DNA of 51,559 bases, from NCBI GenBank assembly GCA_001516055.1, contig LOEZ01000086.1, positions 1-51,559 on the forward strand, given 5' to 3'. Below, piece after piece: positions 7,801 to 16,554 of this stretch. Numbering within the stretch: position 1 is the first letter of the stretch; every line of letters starts with the position of its first letter. The notes under the pieces are model-generated. The model worked only from the letters and a program-made list of their open reading frames with translations. It did not search any database and was not told the DNA's origin. A program made the position numbers and the translations under genes. The stretch comes from Gracilibacter sp. BRH_c7a (GTDB lineage Bacteria; Bacillota; Desulfitobacteriia; Desulfitobacteriales; Syntrophobotulaceae).

Positions 7801-8946
7801 ATGATGGAGTTTCTCAATTCATTAACAGATGACGCTTACTCGGAGGGTGTTAAAATAGATCAATTCGTATTCTGTGCGGGTGCACGGCCTGTAGATCTTA
7901 AAACTGGAACAGTAATCAATGGTGATTTCAGGACTAAAGTTCGATGTACCCTAGATAATGTGAAAAGGGTTCTTCACCAGGCTAATGCATCCTTGGAGAA
8001 TGTTTTTAGCACTTATGTATACGTAAGAAATATGGCAGATCGTCCAATTGTAAATGAGGTTTTCAAAGAGTATTTTAAAGAAAGAAAATACCCGAATAGG
8101 GTGATAGTTGAGGTATCAAGGCTTTTGGACAATCAGGATATAGAGATTGTTTGTTCAGCTTATATGCCGAAAGCAGGAGAAGAAGTAAAGTATCTAACTA
8201 CTCAACAAGGACAGATACCCACAGGCCCGTTCAGTCAAGGAATCAAGATAGGGCAGTATGTTTTTTGTTCGGGAGTAAGGCCTATTGATTCTACTACTCA
8301 AAAGTTAGTAGTAGGTGATTTTCGCCAAAGAGTAAGACAATGCTTCGATAATTTGAAGGCAGTACTAGCAGAAGGCGAAGCTACTATGGATGATGTATTC
8401 ACTACTATTGTCTATGTCCGAAATATGGCAGATAGGCCTATTGTTAACGAGGTAACTAGAGAATATTTCAGGGAAGGTAACTTCCCTTTAAGGATAATAG
8501 TTGAGATCTCACGGCTTAATGAGGATCATGATCTGGAGATAGAATGCGCAGCTTATCTCGGAGCCAAAGACTTCTTAACTACCCGTAAAGGACAGGTTCC
8601 AACTGGACCATTCTCTCAAGGAGTTAAGATTGGCCATTATGTTTACTGTTCAGGTGTGCGTCCCATAGATCCAATAACTCAAAAACTGGTAGAAGGTGAT
8701 TTTGAAAAAAGAGTTTGCCAATGTCTTGATAACTTAGGGGCTATAATGGCAGAAGGTGGAGCTGACTTTTCCGATGTTTATACAACTACAGTCTATCTTA
8801 GGAACATGTCAAATTTGCCAACAGTTCATAAAGTATTTGCCAAGTACTTTGATGAGAACAGTTATCCAGTGAGGCATAATATTGAAATCAACAGGTTAAA
8901 TGAAGATCATGATATTGAGATAGCATGCTCTGCCTATTTAGAGTAA
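7801..8946 (+). CDS. Triple RidA (YjgF/YER057c) domain protein
   Basis: A 381-residue protein made of three consecutive RidA domains (about 1-127, 128-255, 256-381). RidA proteins are normally about 125 residues and form homotrimers that hydrolyse reactive enamines/imines. Each unit keeps the substrate-carboxylate Arg after a F/YP-x motif (R100, R231, R358) and the E-V/I-x-R-L strand. Repeats 2 and 3 open with TGPFSQG; repeat 1 lacks this stretch and begins more divergently. GGAGG lies 5 nt before the first of two ATGs. It lies between the TctC and TctA genes, so enamine or imine chemistry of the imported compound is likely. A single-chain pseudo-trimer is inferred. Confidence 0.9.
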   Translation: MMEFLNSLTDDAYSEGVKIDQFVFCAGARPVDLKTGTVINGDFRTKVRCTLDNVKRVLHQANASLENVFSTYVYVRNMADRPIVNEVFKEYFKERKYPNRVIVEVSRLLDNQDIEIVCSAYMPKAGEEVKYLTTQQGQIPTGPFSQGIKIGQYVFCSGVRPIDSTTQKLVVGDFRQRVRQCFDNLKAVLAEGEATMDDVFTTIVYVRNMADRPIVNEVTREYFREGNFPLRIIVEISRLNEDHDLEIECAAYLGAKDFLTTRKGQVPTGPFSQGVKIGHYVYCSGVRPIDPITQKLVEGDFEKRVCQCLDNLGAIMAEGGADFSDVYTTTVYLRNMSNLPTVHKVFAKYFDENSYPVRHNIEINRLNEDHDIEIACSAYLE

Positions 8947-9042
8947 AATAAGTTTAAAGGATTAATTGGATGTTTAGTTCTAGATTATCGTAATAAGTTA
9001 ATGTTAGAATGGGAAACCTTATGATGTAAGGAGGTTAACAAT

Positions 9043-10545
9043 TTGCTTGAATATTTGTCACAGGGACTAGGCATAGCCCTACAGTGGGAAAACATTCTTT
9101 TTATGTTCATTGGGACTATCCTTGGATTGGTTTTTGCATCAATTCCGGGATTGACTTTCAGTACCGCCCTAATTCTTATGATTCCTGTAACCTTTGGACT
9201 TGATCCAGTACCTGCAATCTCCGTACTTTTAGGAGTATTCGCAGGTGGTATGTCTGGTGGATCTATATCTGCTATTCTTCTTGGTATCCCGGGCACGCCT
9301 TCTGCTGCAGCTACGGTTATTGACGGCTATGAGATGGCTAAGAGGGGCCAAGCGGGAAGAGCACTTGGTATGGCAGTTTATGCTTCGGTATTTGGTGGAA
9401 TTTTTAGCTTGCTAGTACTTATGCTGGTGGCGCCTCAATTAGCAAAGGTTGCCTTGAAATTCGGTCCAGCAGAGATATTTGCATTGGTTATATTTGGACT
9501 ATCAACAATTGTAAGCTTAAGTGGCACTTCATTGAACAAGGGTTTATTAGCTGGACTCTTCGGACTTTTGCTTACCACAGTCGGCTTAGATCCTGTTATG
9601 GGTTTACAACGTTATACATTCGGCCAATCATGGCTTATGATAGGGATAGGCATTATGCCAGTCATGATAGGGATGTTCGCTTTTCCTGAAATAATCGAGA
9701 CTTTTCAGAGAGCTAAGAACAATAAAGGCGTTAGCAAGGAGCCAACAGATAAACAGGTTGTAAAAGCATCTTTTCCAACGCTAAAAGAAATGAAGAGCAC
9801 GTTCCTATTAATGCTTAAATCTTCAGCCATTGGGACTGGACTGGGAGCGATTCCTGGAACAGGAGGACCGATAGCTTCTTTTCTTGCTTATGATCAGGCG
9901 AGGAGACAGAATCCAAGATGCGGAAAAGGAGCGATTGAAGGAGTAGGAGCTCCGGAGGCTGCTAATAATGGAGTTACCGGGGGCGCAATGATTCCACTTC
10001 TAACATTAGGGATACCCGGAGATAGTGCAACGGCCATTATGTTAGGGGCTTTCTTAATACATGGGTTAGCACCGGGACCTTTATTGTTTCAAAACTATGG
10101 AGACCTTGTTTATGCAATCTTCATAAGTATTCTTATTATCTATGTCATGGTTTTGGTTATTCAATTCTTTGGGATTCGTCTATTTGTAAAGGTGCTCGAC
10201 TTCCCTAAAGTTAACTTGATGATTGCCATACTGGCGATGACAGTAGTTGGCTCGTTTGCGATTAACCTTAACTTCGGAGACGTAATAATCATGTTCTTTG
10301 CCGGATTACTGGGATACTTAATGAAGAGATATGGGTTCCCAATTACTCCTTTAATTCTAGCTTTAGTACTTGGTTATACCATTGAGGATAATTTCCGGAA
10401 AGCATTAGTATATTCTGATGGGAGTCTAGCCATATTCGTGCAAAGTCCGGTTAGTTTAGTTTTCCTTATACTTGCGCTCATAATGCTTCTGGCACCTCTA
10501 ATTAAACCACTGCTTGAAAAAAGGGCCAAAGCAGATAAGGCTTAA
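9043..10545 (+). CDS. tctA: Tripartite tricarboxylate transporter permease TctA
   Basis: A 500-residue large membrane subunit of a TTT transporter with about ten or more hydrophobic segments. The family motifs PGLTFSTALILMIPVTFG, GVFAGGMSGGSISAILLGIPG and the second-half repeat GAIPGTGGPIASFLAYDQAR, EAANNGVTGGAMIPLLTLGIPG are present; the two halves show the internal repeat typical of the family. The start is TTG with TAAGGAGG 9-12 nt upstream. It moves the substrate captured by TctC together with the small subunit TctB next door, driven by an ion gradient in characterised members. Confidence 0.95.
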   Translation: MLEYLSQGLGIALQWENILFMFIGTILGLVFASIPGLTFSTALILMIPVTFGLDPVPAISVLLGVFAGGMSGGSISAILLGIPGTPSAAATVIDGYEMAKRGQAGRALGMAVYASVFGGIFSLLVLMLVAPQLAKVALKFGPAEIFALVIFGLSTIVSLSGTSLNKGLLAGLFGLLLTTVGLDPVMGLQRYTFGQSWLMIGIGIMPVMIGMFAFPEIIETFQRAKNNKGVSKEPTDKQVVKASFPTLKEMKSTFLLMLKSSAIGTGLGAIPGTGGPIASFLAYDQARRQNPRCGKGAIEGVGAPEAANNGVTGGAMIPLLTLGIPGDSATAIMLGAFLIHGLAPGPLLFQNYGDLVYAIFISILIIYVMVLVIQFFGIRLFVKVLDFPKVNLMIAILAMTVVGSFAINLNFGDVIIMFFAGLLGYLMKRYGFPITPLILALVLGYTIEDNFRKALVYSDGSLAIFVQSPVSLVFLILALIMLLAPLIKPLLEKRAKADKA

Positions 10546-10607
10546 GACAGAAATCGGTATATCATTATTTACGTTTTGCCTTACGTGCAAAGGAGAGGAT
10601 ATTAAAA

Positions 10608-11081
10608 ATGAAGCAAAACCGAATAATAGCTACTATTTTGTTGGTTTTCATTATTTTTTGGGCTTATCTAACTACCAAACTACCTGAAACAACCATGCTA
10701 GGGGAACCTGGGCCTAAGTTTTTTCCTGCTGTAGTGTTAGCCTTAATGGCTATACTAAGTATATCTCTCTACTTCACAAAGGATTTGGAAAAAACAGAAG
10801 TGATAGAAGCAGATGAGATTGACCAAGTAACAGAGCCAGAAGAAGAATTACCAATGAATGGTGCTTTAAAACTCTTTGCAGTATTCTTTGCTGGGATAAT
10901 TCTTATATATTTTGTGGGATTCAATATAGGATTAATCGTAAGCCTAAGTGCAATGCTCTGGATGATAGGATGGAGATTGTTTCCACGTGCCATTCTCTTC
11001 TCAGCTTCGGTGACACTGGTTATTTACTTTTTGTTTTCCTGGGCATTGAAAATTCCTTTACCCAAGGGTACTCTATTTTAA
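10608..11081 (+). CDS. tctB: Tripartite tricarboxylate transporter small subunit TctB
   Basis: A 157-residue membrane protein with four hydrophobic segments (about 6-20, 37-54, 84-100 and 105-150 containing two). The GPKFFPAVVL motif after helix 1 is characteristic of TctB. An acidic loop (residues 60-80, rich in E and D) separates the halves. AAAGGAGAGG precedes the ATG. It follows tctA by 62 nt and is followed by a strong terminator, closing the transporter operon. Confidence 0.9.
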   Translation: MKQNRIIATILLVFIIFWAYLTTKLPETTMLGEPGPKFFPAVVLALMAILSISLYFTKDLEKTEVIEADEIDQVTEPEEELPMNGALKLFAVFFAGIILIYFVGFNIGLIVSLSAMLWMIGWRLFPRAILFSASVTLVIYFLFSWALKIPLPKGTLF

Positions 11082-11160
11082 CAAAATAAAAGAAAGTTTA
11101 TTAAACCTAGCCGATAAAGGTACAAAATTTAAACGAATAAAATATAAGTATTACTTTAAA

Positions 11161-11184
11161 AACTCCCGAATTTCGGGAGTTTTT
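11161..11184 (+). terminator. Rho-independent terminator after tctB
   Basis: AACTCCCGA pairs with TCGGGAGTT around a 3-nt loop and is followed by a T5 run; an A tract precedes it, so it may work in both directions. It ends the transporter operon before the second tctC. Confidence 0.85.
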
Positions 11185-11280
11185 AATTATATAAAGGATA
11201 GATTTTCTATGTCTAAAAAGAGAGTTTGTGGAAGAAACTAAACAATGTGAATAACAATTTAGTCAAGGGAGGTGTCAAAA

Positions 11281-12261
11281 ATGAGAATAAAAAAGTTACT
11301 TGCTCTGGTACTGGCAGTTATTTTGATTTTGGTAACGGGATGCACGGCTGCTGATAATGAGCAAAAACCTGAATATCCTACCAAAGTTATTGACATGTCG
11401 GTTTTATTTGGTGCCGGTGGCGGTGCAGATGTGGTAGGCAGAAAACTTGCAGATCTGGCTTCTAAGGAATTAGGTCAACCTATTGTTGCGAACAATCGAG
11501 TAGGTGGTGGTGGTGCAGTCGGATATCAGTATGTTTTAAACGCTGAACCTAATGGGTACAGTATTGTCTGGAATTCAACTTCTATTTCAACTTCTTATCA
11601 TGCAGGTAACATGCCAGAGGGACAAGATTACAGTGCTTTTCGTGGGGTAGCTAAGGTTACGGATGAAGCATCAGCGCTAGCTGTGAAAGCAGATGCTCGC
11701 TGGGAAACTATCGAAGATTTTATCGCCTATGCCAAAGCTAATCCTGAGCAAGTTACAGTAGCAAACAGTGGAGTTGGCTCATTTAACCATTTAAACGCAG
11801 TATTGATTGAACAGGCTACAGGAGTAAAATTCAAACATATTCCAATGGATGCTACAACAAGCACCACATCATTGATAGGCGGCAGGGTGGATGCCATAGT
11901 AAATATGGCTTTTGATATCATCCAGCAAGAACAAGCGGGTAACGTAAGGGCATTGGCAGTGGTTGCCGATACACGTCAAGATTCATTACCGGATGTTCCA
12001 ACATTTAAAGAACGGGGCTTCGATGCTGATTTAACTATGTATAGAGGGATAGCAGTTCCTAAAGAGACACCAGACGATGTAGTAAAAATTCTCGAAGATG
12101 CTTTTATAAAAGCGGGTAAAAGTGATGAATTCAAAGAATTTGCAGGAAAATATGGTGTAACAGTAAATGTATTGGGTGCGAAAGAATTTGAAGCTTTAAT
12201 GAAAGAACAGGATGAGCAGGTCGCTAAAGCAATGGACTTAATTGGAATGAAAAAGCAGTAA
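11281..12261 (+). CDS. tctC: TctC-type binding protein, copy 2
   Basis: A 326-residue lipoprotein paralogue of the protein at 6723-7730, roughly two thirds identical by eye, sharing VLFGAGG, GGGGAVGYQYVL, WNSTSI and VANSGVGSFNHLN. The signal peptide ends LVTGC. The ATG at 11281 is chosen because GGGAGG stands 7-8 nt before it; an upstream in-frame GTG (11272) overlaps this site. No second TctA/TctB follows, so it probably shares the permease or works as an alternate receptor. It is followed after 103 nt by the second creatininase gene. Confidence 0.9.
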   Translation: MRIKKLLALVLAVILILVTGCTAADNEQKPEYPTKVIDMSVLFGAGGGADVVGRKLADLASKELGQPIVANNRVGGGGAVGYQYVLNAEPNGYSIVWNSTSISTSYHAGNMPEGQDYSAFRGVAKVTDEASALAVKADARWETIEDFIAYAKANPEQVTVANSGVGSFNHLNAVLIEQATGVKFKHIPMDATTSTTSLIGGRVDAIVNMAFDIIQQEQAGNVRALAVVADTRQDSLPDVPTFKERGFDADLTMYRGIAVPKETPDDVVKILEDAFIKAGKSDEFKEFAGKYGVTVNVLGAKEFEALMKEQDEQVAKAMDLIGMKKQ

Positions 12262-12364
12262 AAAAACCCAAAAAATGCTTCTACTAAAAAATAATAAGGA
12301 AGTAAACAATAAGGATGGATGACTGAACAGTATTAATAAATCAAAAATGGAGGTGTTTTTTTAG

Positions 12365-13222
12365 ATGGTACTAAGACATAATCTTTTAGAAGGCGCATTT
12401 ACAGATGCAATCGAATGGTTTAAGAAAACTGATACTGTAATGGTACCTGTAGGGAGTTGTGAAAAACATGGAGCCCATGTTCCACTAGGAACGGATAGTT
12501 ATACAACCATCAATGTTACCGAGAGAGCAGCGAAAATTGCGGATTGTCCTTACACTCCTCTCATGCCTTTTGGCTATTCCCCTCATCATATGGGTAGAAT
12601 GGGAGAAGGCGCAGGAACAATTACTTTATCTGCTAACACGTATCGTGCTATGCTCACGGATATAGCTCGAAGCTTAATCTATCATGGTGCCAATAAAATA
12701 ATTTTTGTCACTCATCATGGTTCTAACACGAAACCTATCGATGAATTCAACCGCCAAATCCGATATAAATACGGTGCTTTTGTAGCCTTCTATAAGACCC
12801 CGACAGAAAGAGAATGTGAAGTTGTATCTGGTATCTTAGAAGGTCCACCTGAAGAGACCCCTGGCTGGCACGCTGGTGAAATGGAAACTGCTCAGATGAT
12901 GGCTCATGATATGAGTTTGGTTGATATGAGCAGAGCGGTTGATGACCGAGCGCATGCTCCTAAGTGGATGGGACCAAACTTTTCTAAGATGGATGGTACG
13001 ATTACAGTTAAATTCCGTGGCTCTGAGAATATCTATGTGCCAATGGAGCACCACGAATATAGTGACCATGCTACTATTGGTAATCCTTTCCGAGGTACAC
13101 CAGAAAAAGGATTGGCTTTATTCGAGAAAGAAGCTGAACACCTTGCAGCTTTTATTGAGGAAGTAAGAAAGTTTCCATTCAAAGTCAAAGACGAAGATCG
13201 TCATTTTCCCGAAAGAGCATAG
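12365..13222 (+). CDS. Creatininase family protein, copy 2
   Basis: A 285-residue close paralogue of the protein at 1417-2274. By manual comparison only about 18 positions differ (about 94% identity), none in the metal-binding motifs EKHGAHVPLGTD, THHGSN and HAGEMETA. At DNA level many codons differ silently, so the duplication is not very recent or the DNA has been under purifying selection. GGAGGTG precedes the ATG by 10 nt. It follows the second TctC gene, forming a TctC-creatininase pair. Confidence 0.85.
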   Translation: MVLRHNLLEGAFTDAIEWFKKTDTVMVPVGSCEKHGAHVPLGTDSYTTINVTERAAKIADCPYTPLMPFGYSPHHMGRMGEGAGTITLSANTYRAMLTDIARSLIYHGANKIIFVTHHGSNTKPIDEFNRQIRYKYGAFVAFYKTPTERECEVVSGILEGPPEETPGWHAGEMETAQMMAHDMSLVDMSRAVDDRAHAPKWMGPNFSKMDGTITVKFRGSENIYVPMEHHEYSDHATIGNPFRGTPEKGLALFEKEAEHLAAFIEEVRKFPFKVKDEDRHFPERA

Positions 13223-13250
13223 CTCTAAGAGGGTTGTTATTTAAACTAAG

Positions 13251-13288
13251 TCAGAAACCTCTTTTGTTATGCAAAAGAGGTTTTCTGA
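13251..13288 (+). terminator. Terminator closing the catabolic region
   Basis: TCAGAAA-CCTCTTTTG pairs with CAAAAGAGG-TTTTCTGA around a short loop (TTATG). It sits 29 nt after the second creatininase gene and marks the end of the cluster. Confidence 0.75.
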
Positions 13289-13383
13289 TATATGTATATT
13301 ACTTAAAACAGAAGGATTTATTTCTAATATGTAGAAAAATAAAAGAAAGAGGCAATTAAAAGCTTTTTTAGAAAGGAAAACAT

Positions 13384-13836
13384 ATGTCTGAGAGTTTTAA
13401 ATCTAAGGAATTTGCAAAACCAATGATTGGAGATCAAGAGATAGGCCGCTGGAAAAAGAAAGCCAAGCAATACATAGACAATCCAAGTAAGGTAAAAGAT
13501 TTACTGACTAAAGCAATATCAAAAGCTGAAAATAATAAACAGCTGGCTATTTTTAGTAATCTATGGGACAAAATACATCTTCTGTTTTCTCTAATTAAAG
13601 ATTGGTTAAACGGGGGTTATAAGGATATATCGAAATCGGCCATGTTATTAATTATTGCTGGACTGATATATTTCGTTTCACCTATCGATATTATTCCAGA
13701 CTGGATTATAGGCCTTGGATTTGCTGATGACATAGCATTCTTAGCTATGATAATAAATCAGTTAGATAAAGAGCTTATAAAATATAAATTATGGAAGACG
13801 ACAGATACTGATCCTGAAAATAACGCAATAGAATAG
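13384..13836 (+). CDS. YkvA family protein (DUF1232)
   Basis: A 150-residue protein of the YkvA/DUF1232 family, whose function is unknown. The characteristic segment is the membrane-like IIAGLIYFVSPIDIIPDWI followed by GFADDIAFLAMIINQL (about 80-125). The N-terminal 70 residues are charged and helical. GAAAGGAAAACAT precedes the ATG. It stands after the terminator at 13251-13288, and the following esterase gene begins 62 nt downstream, possibly in the same transcript. Confidence 0.8.
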   Translation: MSESFKSKEFAKPMIGDQEIGRWKKKAKQYIDNPSKVKDLLTKAISKAENNKQLAIFSNLWDKIHLLFSLIKDWLNGGYKDISKSAMLLIIAGLIYFVSPIDIIPDWIIGLGFADDIAFLAMIINQLDKELIKYKLWKTTDTDPENNAIE

Positions 13837-13898
13837 GAGGTAACGTCTAAAATCAATAATTATACAAATAAGCTTTGCTTTTAAAAAGGAGTAAGAGA

Positions 13899-14963
13899 AT
13901 GGGAATTGTTGAGGAAAAGGTGGCTGAACTCAAAAAATACCGTCCAAAACTTACAAAACAGGAAGACTTCGAGGACTTCTGGCAATTAGCTATAGAAGAA
14001 CTTTTTCCTGGAGAAACAGGTTCTGCAAGTTGGAAGATAAATGTTGAATCTCAGAAAATTCTTGAAGAATATAAGGTTAGATTTGATTTGGAGTTAGAAG
14101 AGTATCCTTATCCACTGAAACACATAAAAGTATATAAAGCAACTATCGAAGCTTCAGATGGAACCATACTCCACGGTTGGTATCTATCCCCTGTCGAAGC
14201 AGGATCAGATAATAAAGTCCCAGCCCTTGTTCGCTTTCATGGGTATTCTTCAAACAAGGGTAAAATTTGTGAACTCTTACTTTGGGCATTACAGGGCTAT
14301 GCTATTTTAGCTATGGATGTAAGAGGTCAATGTGGAGATACCCCAGATCCTCGAGAATATACGTCAGGATCCTTTTCCGGCTGGATGACTCTAGGGCTTG
14401 ATTCTCCTATGGAATATTATTATAGACAAGTTTACTTGGATAGTATTCAAACAATTGAAGCTCTGGTAAGAAGACCAGAAGTGGATTCAACTAAAATCGG
14501 TCTTTTTGGTAACAGTCAGGGTGCGGCGTTGGCAATAATCTCTTCAGCCCTAATTACAAGGTTTAAAGATAGAGTCGGAGGAATCACAGCTAGAATAGCT
14601 GGGATTAATGCAGGAGTACCGTTTCTTACAGATATGCAGAGAGCATATAAAGAACACACAGATGGTCCTTGGGCAGAGTTTGATTGGTATTTTCGGATGC
14701 ATGATCCATTACATGAAAAAGAAGATGAAATCTTCACCTACTTAAGCTATTTCGATGCTATGAATTTCGCACCATGGGTCAACTCTCCTGTGTTGTTAGC
14801 AGTAGGGCTCAAGGATACAGTTTGTCCACCACCTACAAGCTTCGCGTTATATAATCATTTGGCAGGTAAGAAGGAAATTATGGTCTACCCTGATTATGGG
14901 CATGAAAGTATAGATAGTCATGTAGATAAACAAATTAGTTTCTTCGCATCGTTATTATTATAA
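13899..14963 (+). CDS. Acetylxylan esterase family (CE7) alpha/beta hydrolase
   Basis: A 354-residue alpha/beta hydrolase of carbohydrate esterase family 7 (acetylxylan esterase/cephalosporin C deacetylase). All three CE7 signatures are present: RGQ in VRGQCGD, G-x-S-Q-G in GNSQGAA (nucleophile Ser) and HE in YGHES; the acidic residue is probably in KDTVCPP. There is no signal peptide, so it is intracellular, acting on acetylated oligosaccharides or esters after uptake. The ATG at 13899 is preferred to 13875 because AAAGGAG sits 8 nt before it. It is slightly longer than the usual 320 residues. Confidence 0.85.
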   Translation: MGIVEEKVAELKKYRPKLTKQEDFEDFWQLAIEELFPGETGSASWKINVESQKILEEYKVRFDLELEEYPYPLKHIKVYKATIEASDGTILHGWYLSPVEAGSDNKVPALVRFHGYSSNKGKICELLLWALQGYAILAMDVRGQCGDTPDPREYTSGSFSGWMTLGLDSPMEYYYRQVYLDSIQTIEALVRRPEVDSTKIGLFGNSQGAALAIISSALITRFKDRVGGITARIAGINAGVPFLTDMQRAYKEHTDGPWAEFDWYFRMHDPLHEKEDEIFTYLSYFDAMNFAPWVNSPVLLAVGLKDTVCPPPTSFALYNHLAGKKEIMVYPDYGHESIDSHVDKQISFFASLLL

Positions 14964-15002
14964 ACAAAGTCCAAGATTAGGGTGTCAATAATAGTGCTAA
15001 AT

Positions 15003-15036
15003 ATATCCTGGGAGAACAGAAATGCTCCCAGGATAT
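15003..15036. terminator. Bidirectional terminator between convergent genes
   Basis: A perfect 12-bp stem, ATATCCTGGGAG with CTCCCAGGATAT, with a 10-nt loop and A/T-rich flanks on both sides (TATTATTTTAG on the plus strand). It serves the esterase and the convergent manganese catalase. Confidence 0.75.
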
Positions 15037-15055
15037 TATTTTAGTTAGACATATT

Positions 15056-15736
15056 TTACTGTTTCTGATCGGGTGTACTAAAGCTAGGAGGCTGTGGGTT
15101 CTTAAGCTCATTAAAGTATTTTCCGGGAGTTGATAGGTCAAAGTAAACTTTAGAATCTTGGGTAACACCCCAATCTTTAAGAGAACCTGTATCTTGGAGC
15201 ATATTGAAAGCTTCGCGGAAGAGGGTATTATGAGCTTCTTCTCTATTTAGTAGAAAATCGATGGTTTCACGTACACCTTTGTCATTTATCTGTCTGTAAA
15301 GGTACTCGTAGACTACTTTAGCTCTTTCTTCAGCAGATATATCCGATAAGATATCTGCAGCTAAGTCACCAGTACATTCGATGTATGCTCCTGTCCAGGG
15401 ATAACCGGAAGCATTAGTTAACATGGGGGATAAACCACCAATGATATGTGCTTCTACAGAGCCAACGGTATTATTCATTGCATCGAGATTATGACCGTTG
15501 AGAAGATTAACTGTCTGAGCTACCATCTCCATATGACTTAGCTCTTCGGCAGCTATATCAAGGAATAAATCTTTAATCTTAGGATCTTTGATACGAAAAC
15601 TTTGGGATAAATACTGCATAGCCGCTTTAAGCTCTCCATGTGGTCCGCCTAACTGATCAAGCATCATGGTAGCATAATTGGGATTAGGACCATCAACTTT
15701 TACATCTTTTAACAACTGTTTGTCATGTTTAAACAT
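15056..15736 (-). CDS. Manganese catalase family protein (CotJC-like)
   Basis: A 226-residue manganese catalase family protein, related to the spore-coat protein CotJC. The dimanganese ligand segments are visible: GGPHGELKAAMQYL (Glu), AAEELSHMEM (Glu and His) and NREEAHNTLF (Glu and His). It would break down hydrogen peroxide, probably in the spore coat or under oxidative stress. The start ATG at 15736 has AAAGGAG 8 nt upstream; an upstream in-frame start at 15766 lacks one. It is divergent from the CotF-like coat gene, supporting a sporulation link. Confidence 0.85.
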   Translation of the reverse strand: MFKHDKQLLKDVKVDGPNPNYATMMLDQLGGPHGELKAAMQYLSQSFRIKDPKIKDLFLDIAAEELSHMEMVAQTVNLLNGHNLDAMNNTVGSVEAHIIGGLSPMLTNASGYPWTGAYIECTGDLAADILSDISAEERAKVVYEYLYRQINDKGVRETIDFLLNREEAHNTLFREAFNMLQDTGSLKDWGVTQDSKVYFDLSTPGKYFNELKNPQPPSFSTPDQKQ

Positions 15737-15971
15737 AAAATTCACTCCTTTAAAAAAAGTTTTCAATATAGTTTTTTCAGATTCAGATTTAATATACTTA
15801 GGTTTAGTTAAAAAGAGATTAAATATAATTTGGCTATAACAAATTAAACCGTAAGATTCAAATTTTCCGTATAAATACTAAAGTTTTACAGCAAAATAAG
15901 CTTGGAACATAGAAATCACTGATGTCGGTTCGGTTCCTATCATAAGTACTAAATATAAGGAGGCTGTAATA

Positions 15972-16424
15972 ATGCAATTAAGCCAAAAAGAAAGAATGTT
16001 ATTAGAAGACCTAAAAAGCCATGAAGAAATGTGTATCAAGAAGTATACAAATTATGCCAATCAGGCTCAAGATTCTCAACTGAAACAAATGTTCCAGAAT
16101 CATGCGCAAATTGAGCAAGAACACTATAATACCATCGACCAGATTCTTAAAGGACAGGTTCCTAATATTCAACAGCAAGGCCAGCAACAACAGCAGCAAT
16201 TCCAAGGTCAACAAGCTGGTATGTCTCAACAAAAAGATGCGGATTCTTGTCAGGATATGCTCCAGACTGAGAAATATGTTTCCGGTGCGTACGATACAGC
16301 TATCTTTGAGTTTCAAGATCCTAATGTACGTCAAGTGCTAAATCATATCCAGAGTGAAGAGCAAAAACATGGGGAAGCAATATTTAGCTACATGCAAAGT
16401 AAAGGCCTGTATAAGGTCCATTAG
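15972..16424 (+). CDS. Spore coat protein, CotF family
   Basis: A 150-residue CotF-domain (ferritin-like) spore coat protein. Two helical halves (LLEDLKSHEEMCIKKY..., QDMLQTEKYVSGAYDTAIFEFQDP...) flank a glutamine-rich linker (about residues 63-86, QQGQQQQQQFQGQQ). AAGGAGG precedes the ATG. It is divergent from the manganese catalase and followed by a terminator. The Q-rich linker is a local oddity; the function is structural in the coat by family knowledge. Confidence 0.85.
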   Translation: MQLSQKERMLLEDLKSHEEMCIKKYTNYANQAQDSQLKQMFQNHAQIEQEHYNTIDQILKGQVPNIQQQGQQQQQQFQGQQAGMSQQKDADSCQDMLQTEKYVSGAYDTAIFEFQDPNVRQVLNHIQSEEQKHGEAIFSYMQSKGLYKVH

Positions 16425-16470
16425 GTTATCCTTACAACAAAGGAGAACTAAAAAAGGGAATTTTATAATT

Positions 16471-16497
16471 AAAACGGCAGAAAATCTGCCGTTTTAA
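16471..16497 (+). terminator. Terminator after CotF-like gene
   Basis: AAAACGGCAGA pairs with TCTGCCGTTTT around a 3-nt loop, with A/T flanks on both sides. It is a compact, strong terminator 47 nt after the coat gene. Confidence 0.85.
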
Positions 16498-16554
16498 TTT
16501 AATAATTTAAGTTGAAAGCTACAACTCACATCAAAAAAATATTAGAGGTGAATT

